From positions 6,479,366-6,543,365 of the forward strand of contig CM055757.1 in NCBI GenBank assembly GCA_029465975.1: DNA of 64,000 nt, given 5' to 3'. This stretch comes from Dallia pectoralis (lineage: Eukaryota; Chordata; Actinopteri; Esociformes; Umbridae). The position numbers were made by a program, and so were the translations under genes. The notes under the pieces were generated by a model, which saw nothing but the letters and a program-made list of their open reading frames with translations, made no database searches and was not told where the DNA came from. Of this stretch, positions 11,981-24,789 are shown one piece after another. Positions within the stretch are counted from its first letter, which is position 1. Each line of letters opens with the position of its first letter.

Positions 11981-13065
11981 ATTCGGTAATTGAAGAATTA
12001 GTTGTGCACAGAGACACTCCCGTCCAATGAACTACAGGTCTTCAACAGATACCGATTGATAAGCCCACGCAGTAAAAACATCCCCCTCCTCTCAAAAAGC
12101 AACACCCCCCCTCCCCTCCCCCATTTGGCAGACAAATCTCAGCAGAACGTCTATATAACAACTCTTGGGAAGCTCCTGAATGAATCAATACATTTTCCCG
12201 TCTCCCCCAGCAGGTGTTGAGCGCAGTAAGGGCTAAGGTGAGGAGGTAGGGGCAGCCTGCCAGAGATTCACGCCCCGGTAGTAGCACATGAGGATTCGTG
12301 TGTGGGTTTTATGTTTGGCATATGTAGAGAAATTCTCATCGTTACGGTTAGCAGCTCTCGCACTGTTTGTCGTGGCTTTTGCTTAGGTGTTAAAAATGGA
12401 GGTTAGTCATGCCGAAACTATAACCGCAGTCAATTTACCAACTGTTACCTCGAGGCGTGCTATATAGCCTGTAGCTGTGATACGTGCTCGGAGAGGACTC
12501 TTGAATGTATTCTTCTAAACAGATGTACAATTTACAACATGTGAATTCTACAACACTTGGGAACATGTCTGACATCGGGAGCAATATAGTATGTGATATG
12601 TGCCATCAAGTCTCCGCCTGGTTTGGCCCGTTGTCACCTGAAGAGGTGCATTGTGGGTACAATACCAGGGGCATCCACTCTCTATATTGCCACTGGTCTC
12701 ATTCACTAAGTGTTAATGCAAATGGTCTCATTCACTCAGTCATTATGCCACTGGTCTCGTCTCATTCACTTGAGCAACAACAACACTGGAATAAGATTAT
12801 TGTAAAATATCCTGGGATGTCATGTAATCTTTTATGTCCTTACCTCCTTACTCCTCGTGCGTTATTTGAAAACCCGGGGCCCTTCCATGTCCGTCTCAAC
12901 AAAAACGCAGTAACTCAGCTCCCATTAATCACATAGACTATGAGTTGGTATTGTGAGACTGTGACGTCGGGACCTTTATTTTGAAAGGCGCTTCTAGTAT
13001 TTAAAATAAGAGCCAGGAGTGATGTGACTGCCAATGTATGTTTACATGTTGCCCATGCTTTATAA
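11981..13065. other. Non-coding stretch
   Basis: Mostly unique. A small local repeat of ggtctcattcact lies at 12695-12770. A 143-codon open frame at 12505-12936 has no recognisable domain and is not called as a gene. Confidence 0.5.
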
Positions 13066-13413
13066 AAGCTTCCTGTGACACCTCCACCCACATGGCATCA
13101 GTCTCTCTCTGCTTTATGAGAGCTTCCTGTGACACCTCCACCCACATGGCATCAATCTCTCTCTGCTTTATGAGAGCTTCCTGTGACACCTCCACCCACA
13201 TGGCATCCATCTCTCTCTGCTTTATGAGAGCTTCCTGTGACACCTCCACCCACATGGCATCGGTCTCTCTCTGCTTTATAAGAGCTTCCTGTGACACCTC
13301 CACCCACATGGCATCGGTCTCTCTCTGCTTTATGAGAGCTTCCTGTGACACCTCCATCCACATGGCATCTGTCTCTCTCTGCTTTATAAGAGCTTCCTGT
13401 GACACCTCCACCC
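13066..13413. repeat. 54-bp minisatellite
   Basis: About 6.4 copies of a 54-bp unit containing agcttcctgtgacacctcca, then cccacatggcatc, then tctctctctgctttatga. The period is a multiple of three and free of stops, so both strands stay open (206 codons on +, 136 on -). Confidence 0.95.
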
Positions 13414-13537
13414 CCCTTCCTGTGACACCCCCCCGGTTGTGTTTTTATGTTTATGTGTTTTGTCAGGCGGGGTTACCTGAGGGAAGGCTGTGGCCACTGT
13501 TGTCCTCGGGTCAGCCTTCAGGTAGTCACATGACAGC

Positions 13538-13672
13538 CCTGTCTGTCTGCCTGTCTGCCTGTCTGCCTGTATGCCTGTCTGTTTGTCTGCTTGTCTGCAT
13601 GCCTGTCTGCCTGTCTCTCTGTCTGTCTGTGTGTCTGTCTGCCTGTCTGTCTGTCTGACTGTTTGTCTGCGG
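13538..13672. repeat. CTGTCTGC microsatellite
   Basis: Imperfect (CTGTCTGC)n and (CTGT)n. Confidence 0.9.
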
Positions 13673-13749
13673 TAAGCATAATTGATATTCTCTGAGATGC
13701 CCGAGAGCAGCAGCTAATGCAACAGAGAGGAGTGAGGACTAGCAGGGGC

Positions 13750-14060
13750 GAGAGAAGGGGAGAAGGGGAGGAGGGGAGAGGAGGAGACACAGAGAGAAGG
13801 GGAGGAGGAGAGAGGAGGAGAGAGAGAGAAGGGGAGGAGGGGAGAGGAGGAGAGACAGAGAGAAGGGGAGGAGGGGAGAGGAGGAGAGACAGAGAGAAGG
13901 GGAGGAGGGGAGAGGAGGAGAGACAGAGAGAAGGGGAGGAGGGGAGAGGAGGAGAGACAGAGAGAAGAAGGAGAGAGGAGGATAGAGAGAAGGGGAGGAG
14001 GGGAGAGGAGGAGATAGAGGAGGGGAGAGGAGGAGAGGAGGAGAGACAGAGGCAGTAGGG
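13750..14060. repeat. 34-bp purine minisatellite
   Basis: A 34-bp unit (agagacagagagaaggggag followed by gaggggagaggagg); successive copies begin at 13851 and 13885. Almost pure purine on the + strand. Confidence 0.95.
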
Positions 14061-14673
14061 AGGGGAGAGGAGGAGTGAGGGAAGGGGGAAAGAGGAAAGG
14101 AGGAGAGCAAAGGAGAGGGAAATGTGAGAGGAGTAAGAGGGGAAGTGGGGAAGGTGGAAATGATCGAGAAATGGAGAACAAAAGAGTTAATGAAAGTGGC
14201 TTCAGATTAGGGTTAATCAGAGAGAGACACTCACACACACATAGCTAAATATATGTTCACATAAACACACACACACACACACCCACAGACACACACACAT
14301 TAGAGAGAGATGTGCAACAATATGCACGCACGATGTCTGTCTCCATGTCTGAACTTGGCTACAGTGAATACTGTAAAAGACATGAATTGCCTCAACCAGC
14401 TCACTCACGACCTACCTCATTCCTCTCACAAACGCTTTCCCTTTTCACATCTACGTTCTGGGCTACCTTCTCAGCCTCGCCCTCTTTCTCTTCCAACCTC
14501 TCGCCACCTTTTCTTCTTCTTCCTCCCCTTCTTCGTCGTTCCTCAATCTCCTTCCCTTTCTTTGTGCAGTTTTGTGTCCGTGGACGCTGCCCTGTCTGCC
14601 ATGTTGACAATCAGAGCAGTGCTGATTGAAGCCTGCATAGTGTGATAATGGCCCTTTCAGGAGTGGGAGATGC
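14061..14673. other. Non-coding stretch with short CA tract
   Basis: A short CA tract at 14230-14300, otherwise unique, with a pyrimidine-rich region near 14440-14570. No gene recognised. Confidence 0.5.
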
Positions 14674-14899
14674 TAGGACACACACACACGCTCACACGTA
14701 CACACACACACATACACACACGTACACACACATACACGCATACGCGCGCACATCAAAAGACACACACACGTACACACATTCACGCATACGCGTGCACATC
14801 CAAACACACACACTTAAACACACACACACACGTACACACATGTACACACATACACGCATACGCGCGCACATCAAAACACACACACACACATGCACACAC
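14674..14899. repeat. CA/ACGC mosaic microsatellite with longer period
   Basis: Mostly CA dinucleotides. The phrase acacgcatacgcgcgcacatc recurs in whole or in part near 14735, 14782 and 14852, so short units are embedded in a longer, roughly 50-70 bp repeat. Confidence 0.85.
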
Positions 14900-15974
14900 A
14901 GCTTTCAGGTTGGCCGAGCTAGAAGATAGGCGAAGGGCCAAAGACTCGGCTGGTAATTAAGGGCCCGTTGCTCCCTTTTGACAGAAAATGAAAGAAAATT
15001 CCTCCCTCACCACCCCCCTCTCTCTACCTCCCCTCCAACACTCCCTCGCTCTACCTGTCTTTTACCTCCTTTTCTGTCATGCTCTCCCCCTCTCTGCCTC
15101 CCTCCCTCCCTCTCTCCGTCTCTCACTGTGGGGCTGATTGCCGTCTGGCGTCTCTCACCTGAGTGTTCTACCCAGCCTGCTCTGTGTGGGTAATTACACT
15201 ACTGTGGGTAATTGCAGCGCTGTGGCTGTGGAAGATATTTCCTCCCAGCCTCCCCAGAGGCTCTGCTTTATGGTGTGTGTGTGTGTGTGTCTGTGTCTGT
15301 GTGTGTGTGTGTGGAGGTGCATTTGTGTGTTGGGGGAAGTGCAGTCTCCGCACAGGTCGCTAGAACATCCCTGGATCATCGGGAGATTGTTTCATGGTCC
15401 TCTGGAGGTCTTCAGGATGTCTGAATGTGTTTAGAAGTGAAACTGTTGTGCCTCACAAACAACGGGCCACATTCTTCTCTCGTGTCCTTGACCCAAAACC
15501 AGGGTTTGTCCGAGCAAATCTGCTGTTATTGTTGGAGACGGGGAAAGATGGGACGTTCCACCGGGTTGAGACAAGGAAAGATGGGGCGTTCGTCCAGGTT
15601 TGGTCCTCTGTTCATATCTGTCACACACCTCTTCTCTCCTCTACATCTTTATGACAGCCATGTGACCATGTGAACATTACATCACCGACTCACACTGAAG
15701 CTTCCGTCATGACAGGTCAATGATTACCGTGGCAACCCAGACCGGCTTCTGCAGGCCACATGGGGATTGGGTGTGTCTCTGTTTGCCCGCGTGATCCAGG
15801 AAAACTGTCCCAACTAGGATTTTTCTATGACTTGTTTTCGGGTTATGTTTAGGGTAGTCCAATTGGGCACGAGCGTTATTACAGTTAAGAGTTAGAGGTC
15901 GTTTTTAAAGGGACAGTTACTTTGAGGCATAATGCTTGTTGTTAAGGTTAAGGTCATGTTAAGGTTGAGGTTAG
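14900..15974. other. Non-coding stretch
   Basis: Polypyrimidine-rich at 15000-15120, with a (GT)n tract at 15272-15313. Nothing recognisable as coding. Confidence 0.5.
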
Positions 15975-18275
15975 GATTATAAGGAATATGGATTGGGGGG
16001 CTAGGGTTAGGTTTATAGGGAATATGGATTGGAGGGCTAGGGTTAGGTTTATAGGGAATTTATAGGGTTAGGTTTATAGGGAATGGGGGCTGGTTAGGGG
16101 GTTAGGGTTTATAGGGAATATGGATTGGAGGGCTAGGGTTAGGTTTATAGGGAATATGGATTGGGGGGCTAGGGTTAGGTTTATAGGGAATATGGATTGG
16201 GGGCTAGGGTTAGGTTTATAGGGAATATGGATTGGAGGGGGCTAGGGTTAGGTTTATAGGGAATATGGATTGGGGCTAGGGTTAGGTTTATAGGGAATAT
16301 GGATTGGAGGGCTAGGGTTAGGTTTATAGGGAATATGGATTGGGGGCTAGGGTTAGGTTTATAGGGAATATGGATTGGGGGGCTAGGGTTATGGTTTAGG
16401 GTTAGGTTTATAGGGAATATGGATTGGGGGGCTAGGGTTAGGTTTATAGGGATATATTGGGGGGCTAGGGTTAGGTTTTGAATATGGATTGGGGGCTAGG
16501 GTTAGGTTTATAGGGAATATGGATTGGGGGTTAGGGTTAGGTTTATAGGGAATATGGATTGTAGGGCTAGGGTTAGGTTTATAGGGAATATGGATTGGAG
16601 GGCTAGGGTTAGGTTTATAGGGAATATGGATTGTAGGGCTAGAATATGGTTAGGTTTATAGGGAATATGGATTGGGGGCTAGGGTTAGGTTTATAGGGAA
16701 TATGGATTGGGGGCTAGGGTTAGGTTTATAGGGAATATGGATTGGGGGCTAGGGTTAGGTTTATAGGGAATATGGATTGGGGGGCTAGGGTTAGGTTTAT
16801 AGGGAATATGGATTGGGGGGCTAGGGTTAGGTTTATAGGGAATATGGATTGGGGGGCTAGGGTTAGGTTTATAGGGAATATGGATTGGGGGGCTAGGGTT
16901 AGGTTTATAGGGAATATGGATTGGGGGCTAGGGTTAGGTTTATAGGGAATATGGATTGGGGGCTAGGGTTAGGTTTATAGGGAATATGGATTGGAGGGCT
17001 AGGGGGCTAGGGTTAGGTTTATAGGGAATATGGATTGGGGGCTAGGGTTAGGTTTATAGGGAATATGGATTGGGGGGCTAGGGTTAGGTTTATAGGGATG
17101 GATAGGGTTGGATATGGGGGGCTAGGGTTATGGTTTGGATAGGGAATATGGATTGGAGGGCTAGGGTTAGGTTTATAGGGAATATGGATTGGAGGGCTAG
17201 GGTTAGGTTTATAGGGAATATGGATTGGAGGGCTAGGGGGTTAGGGGTTTATAGGGAATATGGATTGGGGGCTAGGGTTAGGTTTATAGGGAATATGGAT
17301 TGGGGGCTAGGGGGTTAGGTTTATAGGGGAATATGGATTGGGGGCTAGGGTTAGGTTTATAGGGAATATGGATTGGGGGCTAGGGGTTATGGTTTATAGG
17401 GAATATGGATTGGAGGGTTTTAGGGTATGGATTTATAGGAATGGATTTTATAGGGAACATGGATTGGAGGGCTTAGGGGGTTATGGTTTATAGAGAATAT
17501 GGATTGGGGGGCTAGGGTTAGGTTTATAGGGAATATGGATTGGGGGGCTAGGGTTAGGTTTATAGGGAATATGGATTGGGGGGCTAGGGTTAGGTTTATA
17601 GGGAATATGGATTGGGGGGCTAGGGTTAGGTTTATAGGGAATATGGATTGGAGGGCTAGGGTTAGGTTTATAGAGAACATGGATTGTAGGGCTAGGGTTA
17701 GGTTTATAGGGAATATGGATTGGAGGGCTGGGGTTAGGTTTATAGGGAACATGGATTGGAGGGCTTAGGGTTAGGTTTATAGGGAATATGGATTGGAGGG
17801 CTAGGGTTAGGTTTATAGGGAATATGGATTGGGGGGCTAGGGTTAGGTTTATAGGGAATATGGATTGCAGGGCTAGGGTTAGGTTTATAGGGAATATGGA
17901 TTTGAGGGCTAGGGTTAGGTTTATAGAGAACATGGATTGGAGGGCTAGGGTTAGGTTTATAGGGAATATGGATTGGAGGGCTAGGGTTAGGTTTATAGGG
18001 AACATGGATTGGGGGGCTAGGGTTAGGTTTATAGAGAACATGGATTGGGGGGCTAGGGTTAGGTTTATAGAGAATATGGATTGGGGGGCTAGGGTTAGGT
18101 TTATAGGGAATATGGATTGGGGGGCTAGGGTTAGGTTTATAGGGAATATGGATTGGGGGCTAGGGTTAGGTTTATAGGGAATATGGATTGGGGGCTAGGG
18201 TTAGGTTTATAGGGAATATGGATTGGAGGGCTAGGGTTAGGTTTATAGAGAACATGGATTGTAGGGCTAGGGTTA
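15975..18275. repeat. 2.3-kb, 36-bp minisatellite carrying telomere-like TAGGGTTAGG
   Basis: About 64 units of 35-36 bp: ctagggttaggtttataggg, then aatatggattgg and a run of two to six G. Every unit carries tagggttag, one and a half vertebrate telomere hexamers, plus further G runs. Length differs mainly in the G run. The + frame reads RARVRFIGNMDW repeats and the minus frame PINLTLAPQSIF or IPYKPNPSPPIH repeats. Both are repeat artefacts. Deletions and garbled units occur at 16060-16100, 16440-16490 and 17090-17460. Confidence 0.97.
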
Positions 18276-19193
18276 GGTATTACATCACCACACGGACAGA
18301 AAAACAAACATGCGTCTTCATGCACATGTAGAAAGTATCTGGACAGAAGACCAGAGAGAGGAGAAAGAGACTTGTTCAGAAAGATGGACTACCCCTCCTC
18401 CGCTGGGCTGCGTTCATACACATATCTGCAGAATCTAGGTCAGGCAGCCCCAGTCGCACAGAGACTGTTATAAAACGAGGGATGTCAGTCTGCTATTTTA
18501 GGATTGTGTGCGTGTGTGTGCACGTGCGCGTGCGTGTGTGTGTGTGTGTGCACTCTCCCCGAGTCTCCCTGTTTGTGCTGTGGACTTTCATTTGGCAAAT
18601 AGTTTTCACAGGTAGATATCAGGTAATATACAGCTGCTATTTACAGGCAATATAAGCTGGCTGATAAATAGAACCTGGGCAAATATCACACTTCTCCCAC
18701 CCCAACCTTCTACCTCGGTTAGAAAATATCAGAAACTACATAGGATAAATGTCTATATGTGATCCAGCTCTAAGTAAACCAGAAGGAGCAAAATATTCCC
18801 GCTGAGATAGTAAAACCAGACAACTCAATATTTCCAAGTTAGGGTTAGGTTACATGGAGTTTTGGTCTTGCATCCACCCAGGGTATGTGTGGATGCACGT
18901 GTGTGTGTGCGAGTTTTCCTCTTGTCAATTGACTCTTTAGGGACCCCCAGACAGTCTGTGCATTAGACAGCACATCAGAATCTAATAATTATATAGAACT
19001 TGAACTTGACCATCATGTGAGATACGTCTCGGTCGCACGCATTTCGTACTGGGCAAAGGTGCAGACACGGACCTTGTCATTTAACCGCGTATAGCGAAAC
19101 CCCAGTCAGCAATCCAAAAGTGTTCCAACTGCCGTCTATAGCTCTTCTTCTGAAACGTTACATGTGTTCACATCCGAGTTACCATCTCAGGGT
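18276..19193. other. Non-coding stretch with GT tract
   Basis: A (GT)n-type tract lies at 18508-18551. A single agttagggttaggtta remnant near 18838 resembles the array just upstream. Otherwise unique, no gene. Confidence 0.5.
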
Positions 19194-19262
19194 GTATTGA
19201 TAAACCACATGACCAGGTGTGTATTAATAAACCACATGACCAGGTGTGTATTAATAAACCAA
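19194..19262. repeat. 26-bp repeat, nearly three copies
   Basis: Unit tattaataaaccacatgacc plus aggtgtg, nearly identical between copies. Confidence 0.9.
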
Positions 19263-19582
19263 TTCCGTCATTAATAAAGTTGTGACAGTAGCCCGCTAGT
19301 TAGTTAGGTCTGCCTCACTTAGTTCATTCTGTCTGTCGCTGTCCCTGGTACTGAAAAAACAGCCGACTCACTAACACCAACCCTGCTGCATAAACAGATT
19401 ACTAACACACACAACCAGGCCCAGAGTGATCTAGGCCAAGCCATTGGGATGTATGACGCTTGAATATAACCCGCCAAGATTGTTTTCAATTTGTGTCACC
19501 AATCAAGGCTTTAGAAAATGTCAGATCAACACCATGCATGGTTTGATATGAGGACTGAGGGACAGACAAGACAGAGAATGTG

Positions 19583-19618
<36 letters not shown>

Positions 19619-19733
19619 AAAAGTGTAAGGGAGGGAGGGGAGATAGGGGAGATAGTGGAGTGAGCAATAAGAGCAGAGATATGGTAGCAGAGACATGAGA
19701 CTGAAATGGGCTGGCAAAGAGAAAGGAGATAGG
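19263..19733. other. Non-coding stretch with GA tract
   Basis: Unique sequence followed by a (GA)n tract at 19589-19617. No gene. Confidence 0.5.
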
Positions 19734-20008
19734 CAAGGAGAGTGAGGAGGTTAAAAGTAGAGAGAGGAGCTAGGAGAGGTAACAGAGTAGGAGAGTGAGG
19801 AGGTTAAAAGTAGAGAGAGGAGCTAGGAGAGGTAACAGAGTAGGAGAGTGAGGAGGTTAAAAGTAGAGAGAGAGGAGGTTAAACGAGAGAGAGGAGACAG
19901 GAGAGGTAAGAGGTGAGAATAAAGATGAGGTTAAAAGAAGAGAGAGAGAGATGAGGTTAAAAGAAGAGAGAGAGGAGGTTAAAAGGAGAGAGAGGAGACA
20001 GGAGAGAG
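19734..20008. repeat. 53-bp purine-rich minisatellite
   Basis: Units of about 53 bp containing gagtgaggaggttaaaagta and gctaggagaggtaacagag, degenerating to shorter gaggttaaaag units toward 20000. Confidence 0.9.
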
Positions 20009-20164
20009 TATTAGCACAAAAATAACCTATATTCACCTTTTGTTTTAGTTTCCCATATTCATAATTTTAACACCATATATATAGTTAAATGTCTTTTCTT
20101 TTTAGGATGTAATGTCAATTTAGAATATTTAAAGATACTGTATAAGATAAGAGAGCAGGCACGA

Positions 20165-20515
20165 CAAAAGAAGATACAGGAAAAGAGAGTAAACAGGAAG
20201 GGAAGGAGACAGGAAGAGAAAGAGAGTAAACAGAAAGGGAAAGGAGACAGGAAGAGAAAGAGAGTAAACAGAAAGGGAACGGAGACAGGAAGAGAAAGAG
20301 AGTAAACAGGAAGGGAACGGAGACAGGAAAAGAGAGTAAACAGGAAGCGAGAGAAGACAGAAGAAGAGAGTAAACAGGAAGGGAGAGAACTGGAAAAGCG
20401 AGTAAACAGGAAGAGAGAAAAGACAGAAAAAGAGAGTAAACAGGAAATGAAAGAAGACTGGAAAACAGAGTAAACAGGAAGATATAGAAGACAGAAGAGG
20501 AGATGAAAGAGGAAG
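20165..20515. repeat. About 38-bp GAGAGTAAACAGGAAGGGA minisatellite
   Basis: Variable units all containing gagagtaaacagraa. The + strand is almost free of T. The minus strand gives Phe/Leu/Ser-rich open frames (165 and 153 codons) that are repeat artefacts and not membrane proteins. Confidence 0.9.
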
Positions 20516-22549
20516 AGAGGAAGGAAGAAGAGAGTGGATTTATTCCAATTAACCAAACATTTTCATTGTACAACATTCTGTACAGTTTCTAGTTCAGGTC
20601 GGTGCCTCTCTCTTTCATCAAACATTACAAATTAAAATTTCATCTGAATTAACAATATACGTTCTCTGTTTGACGCGACATTTTGCAATTAAAATACTTG
20701 AGGATGAGTTTATTACCCCAGGAAACGTGTGTACATGTGTGCACCACTGGAAACTGTGAAGACACACACAAACACGCACACAAACAAACACACACACACA
20801 CACACACACACACTACTTGTATTGCCTGCTGGCTTTTAGGAGCTTTATAGCAGAGATAATGTGTTAATGAGACTGAGGCTGTAACATGCTATTATAAGCT
20901 TTACGGTGGTGTCAAATGTGAGTCGGGCTAGCTTGTGCATCTGCTGTGTATGTGTTCCTGTGTGTGTGCGTGCGTGTGTGCGTGTGTGCGTAAGTGCGTG
21001 TCGGGTTTTGGGTACGTGTGTGGGTCTGATTATAGCCAACATAGCAAGTCTCCTGAGGGAGCTTCGTTCTCCTGACACACTACTGAACCATATAAACTCT
21101 TCCTCTAGACCGGCGCTATATCCAGTACACTCCTACAATTAGCATGCCACATACTGGACAGAGAAAGAGAGAGAGAAAAGGGGGAGATAAAGACAAGATG
21201 GAGGTGAAGACACTGTGGGAGAAATGGGATTTAGCTGGTGTGGATGAGTGACAGATTTACAGAGTACAATTACATTATAAAAAACTATACTTTACTTGAT
21301 TGACGAAAACCATAAATTGTAACAAAGAAAAAATCTTAATTGTTTAAAACAACGGGGAGAAAGCCCATGAACACGTGCGTTCAACCGCGAATGAAGGTTG
21401 AAGATTGAAACTTGGGTTGGGGATTAGCTGTGAACTGAAAGTCGTACATAAATTAGCATAGCCGTTTCGGAATGGAAACCTGGGCGGTCATTGGTCAGCG
21501 ACATATCAGCTGACTCCTGGGAGCGCTCCAATCACAATATGGGATTTCACACGGACCATTTAATTGTCAGACGGCTGTTGTGCTCTGTTCTTACAATTGC
21601 AAACCCATTAATTGTTCATTGCCTCTGCGGATTGCCGTTAAGGCTATTGTGGTGTTGGTATTGTTACTACTAGTAACAAATAGCCAATCATGTGATTGCA
21701 GTGAGTTACCCCAGAGTTGCAGAACCGAACGCAACCTGTAAAACCGGTGTTGGGCACGCCCCCCGAAAAAATGGCCGAAATGCCATTTTCTGTCGAAATT
21801 TTCCAAACAAAGCACAGTTCAATATGGCAGTGTTGCCATTGTTGATAAAAGCTGCAAAGCCGATCAGCTTCCGTGTTTGCTGTGTGTTCGCTTAATGAAT
21901 AAAAATATATTTGACGTATGAAACATAAACATTTTATACAGACTGATCAATCAGGTAAATTAAATAAATCGACTAAACTCAGCCTATAATGCATTTGTGC
22001 CAATACCACACCAACCCTGTTAAACAGATTAACAGTGTTTCTTCAATGGTGAGCAGGCTAGTAGTCTTTCGCCTAGATTACTAGCCATTTGGCAAAGCTA
22101 GAATGAACGAGTTTGTCCATAAAAACACACATTTTGTAAGTAGCATTTTGAATGACTTCTGAAACATTTACGAATGAAAAAACTCCCAAAAGGAGAGAGC
22201 TCTGACCCTGGAGATGTGTCTAAACGGATGCTAGCCATACATTTACAGCTGATTTTGGAATTGTGTAGAGCCCTCTTCTCAGAAGCGACATACAACCGTT
22301 TTTCTAAAACATTTGTTGTCATAAAGTGTTGCCACTGTGTTGACGTCTGAGCGTAACTTTTGGAGAACCAATCAAGTGTCTGGCTCTCAGATGTCCCAAT
22401 TGGCCATAAGCTACTCTGGCTGTTGTTTATACGTCGGCCATTATGTAAAATTAGCCTTTATGCTAACACAGAAATGGAGGGAAATGTTATGTGTACCACA
22501 CAGTATATAAATCACCCAAATCTCTCTCAGTATCTTCTTTTCTATCCCT
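20516..22549. other. Non-coding stretch, mostly unique
   Basis: Contains a (CA)n tract at 20766-20812 and a GT-rich tract at 20945-21000. The remainder is AT-rich unique sequence with no open frame above 80 codons and no recognised gene. Confidence 0.5.
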
Positions 22550-22601
22550 GTCTCTGTGTTTCTCTCTGTCCCTCTCTCTCTCTGTTTATAATATATCTCT
22601 T

Positions 22602-22652
<51 letters not shown>
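22550..22652. repeat. CT microsatellite
   Basis: Interrupted polypyrimidine run ending in (CT)20-25. Confidence 0.9.
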
Positions 22653-22655
<3 letters not shown>

Positions 22656-23046
22656 ACTGTGCCTTTTCTGTCCGTTTACCCTGGCATTATCGGCTTCTTA
22701 TCCCCTCATGTCTGTTTGGGAGTCTGTGTTTTAAGTAAAAAAAAATGTATGTGTGTGTTTTGTTTGTCTGTGTTTCGATTTTTCATTTCATCATGTCCGT
22801 TTGTAAGTCTGTGTTTTAAGTTTCTCTTCTTCATGTTTGGTTCTTCCATTTTTCAAAACTGTTTGGGTGTCTGTCTGTATGCTGAGTATTTATTTGTGGG
22901 TTTTTCTGAGTCCATGTTTTGAGCTTTTCTTTATAACTGTTTGGGAGTCTGTGTTTTAAATTGTCCTTGTTAGGGCAGGACCTTCTATATCAGTTTTAGA
23001 TCAGCAGTGGTTTAACCTCTGTGGATGTGTCAAGTCTGCTCGACCA

Positions 23047-23047
<1 letters not shown>
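22653..23047. other. T-rich non-coding stretch with short diverged repeats
   Basis: The phrase gtctgtgttttaa recurs near 22721, 22807 and 22948 after tttgggag or similar, pointing to an old tandem repeat. No gene. Confidence 0.5.

Positions 23048-23127
<80 letters not shown>
23048..23127. repeat. Long perfect CT microsatellite
   Basis: About 39 uninterrupted CT units, among the longest perfect dinucleotide tracts in the window. Confidence 0.95.
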
Positions 23128-23130
<3 letters not shown>

Positions 23131-23914
23131 CCTTCTCATTTCTCTCTCTCCGTCTGTCTTTTGCATTTCTCTTATCCCTCTCGCCACATCTCCCTCGTTC
23201 TCTTTTGAATTCGTAGGACGGCAGAGGGGAAGGGAAAATGTGGTGGGTAACATGGATCATTAGCTATATTTGTTCCCACTTCCTGCAGAATATGATAGAT
23301 GGCTGGCTAATTGCCGCCATTGCCAAGTCTATTTTAAAAAGTGACAAGCCGCTGCCAGTGGGAGGAAAGCATGTTCACTCCATATTATGGTGTACATTTT
23401 AGTATTGGCTGTTCTTTGGGACAATACAAGCATCCCCCTCAAAGAAAAAACACTGAAGCTACAGTACGACGTAAAAAGTGTTTTTGTGGATTTTCAGGGA
23501 TACTCTCTTGTACTTGTTTCTTGTAGATAATGATTCCGGAAGGGTGGTGAACCCTTTCTCTCCTGTCTAACGTCTGTTGTCGTGGGCAACGGAGGAAGCA
23601 GAGGTCTGGACCAAATCGCAATCTAAGACCAAATAATTTCAGGTAATCCTTGCTAATCCAGCATATTGCATGACACGCTACACCTTAACGGTACAGATGC
23701 AGCCATAGTATCAAACAGCAATCTGTTCTAAGCAAACATTGTATTATCCGTTTTGGACGATTGCTGTGAATCTGCCCAATAGTTCAGGCCGATTATGCTT
23801 TCCGGCGTTTCCGCCGCGTTCATTTTATGGTGCAGCTCCGGCGTGGCAAAACCAAAGTTGACCACGAGAATAGAAACGGATACAAGAAAACCCTCTGTCA
23901 GGCCAGACACTGGG
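23128..23914. other. Non-coding stretch
   Basis: Unique sequence with no recognised gene or element. Confidence 0.5.
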
Positions 23915-24100
23915 GCACTTTTTACGGGGACCTTTTCACGGGGGTCCTTTTCACAGGGTCCTTTTTACAGGGGCCCTTTTCATGGGCACTTTTCACGGGA
24001 ACCCTTTTCACAGGGTCCTTTTCACGGGGCACTTTTCAAAGGAACCCTTTTCACAGGGGCCCTTTTCACGGGGGTCCTTTTCACGGGGCCCTTTTCACGG
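23915..24100. repeat. 16-18 bp CCTTTTCACGGGG minisatellite
   Basis: About ten units of ccttttcacgggg or cacttttcacaggg with variable spacing. Open in + frames as GPFSRGPFHG-like repeats, an artefact. Confidence 0.9.
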
Positions 24101-24789
24101 CGTTGGCCACCTACGTATGAGGCCACCACTCGCTAACGAATGTGTCGACAGCGGATTTCAATCTTCATCTGCCCCCTCCCCTATCTCTATCTCCCCCGTC
24201 TGGCACCCACTCAGGCGCCATCAGCCTGGTCCTTCACACCAATTCACGTGCACTTCGTTGGGGCGAGCACTAATGTTCACTGTCACCGGATGACACGTGA
24301 TGCAAATACCTATTTGGAGGGAGATTTGATAAAGCTAGCGTGGTTTCAGAAGCTTTTCGGTTGCCTCACTGAGAATACGTGGAGCATTTCCACATACACA
24401 GACAGCCACGGAGGGTAGGACAGCTTTTAGCCACAAAGAGGGGCGGGCCAGTCTCAGACAGACCAATAGGGGCCTTCGGGGAGTGAGTGCAGGCAATCGA
24501 GACGCTTTTGTTGTTGTGTCGGCTCTTAAAGGCCCTTAGAGAGAGACCGAGTGCAGCAGGTAGACACCACGTGTGTGCCGTTAAATGGTACTAGATACTG
24601 AGTGGATAAACAGTTGGAGAGCTTGGCTGTGAGTATTCAACCAGTCCTGACATAATTCACATGTTCCAGCTGCCTGTGATAGACACCGCTATCAGACTAT
24701 ACCATCCCATGAACATGCTAAACTGTGAGAACGCTAGCTTTGGGGAATAAGCCTTCCTTCTTCTGGACTTACGCGACAATAAAAACAAC
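24101..24789. other. Non-coding stretch
   Basis: Unique sequence, no gene recognised. Confidence 0.5.

Noticed and set aside
12505..12936. 143-codon + frame
   Set aside because: No known domain, no splice context, contains local repeats.
15975..18275. True interstitial telomere repeat (TTAGGG)n
   Set aside because: Only about 1.5 telomere units per 36-bp unit; the rest is unrelated constant sequence.
20059..20576. Hydrophobic 153-165 codon minus frames as membrane proteins
   Set aside because: Complement of a purine-rich minisatellite.
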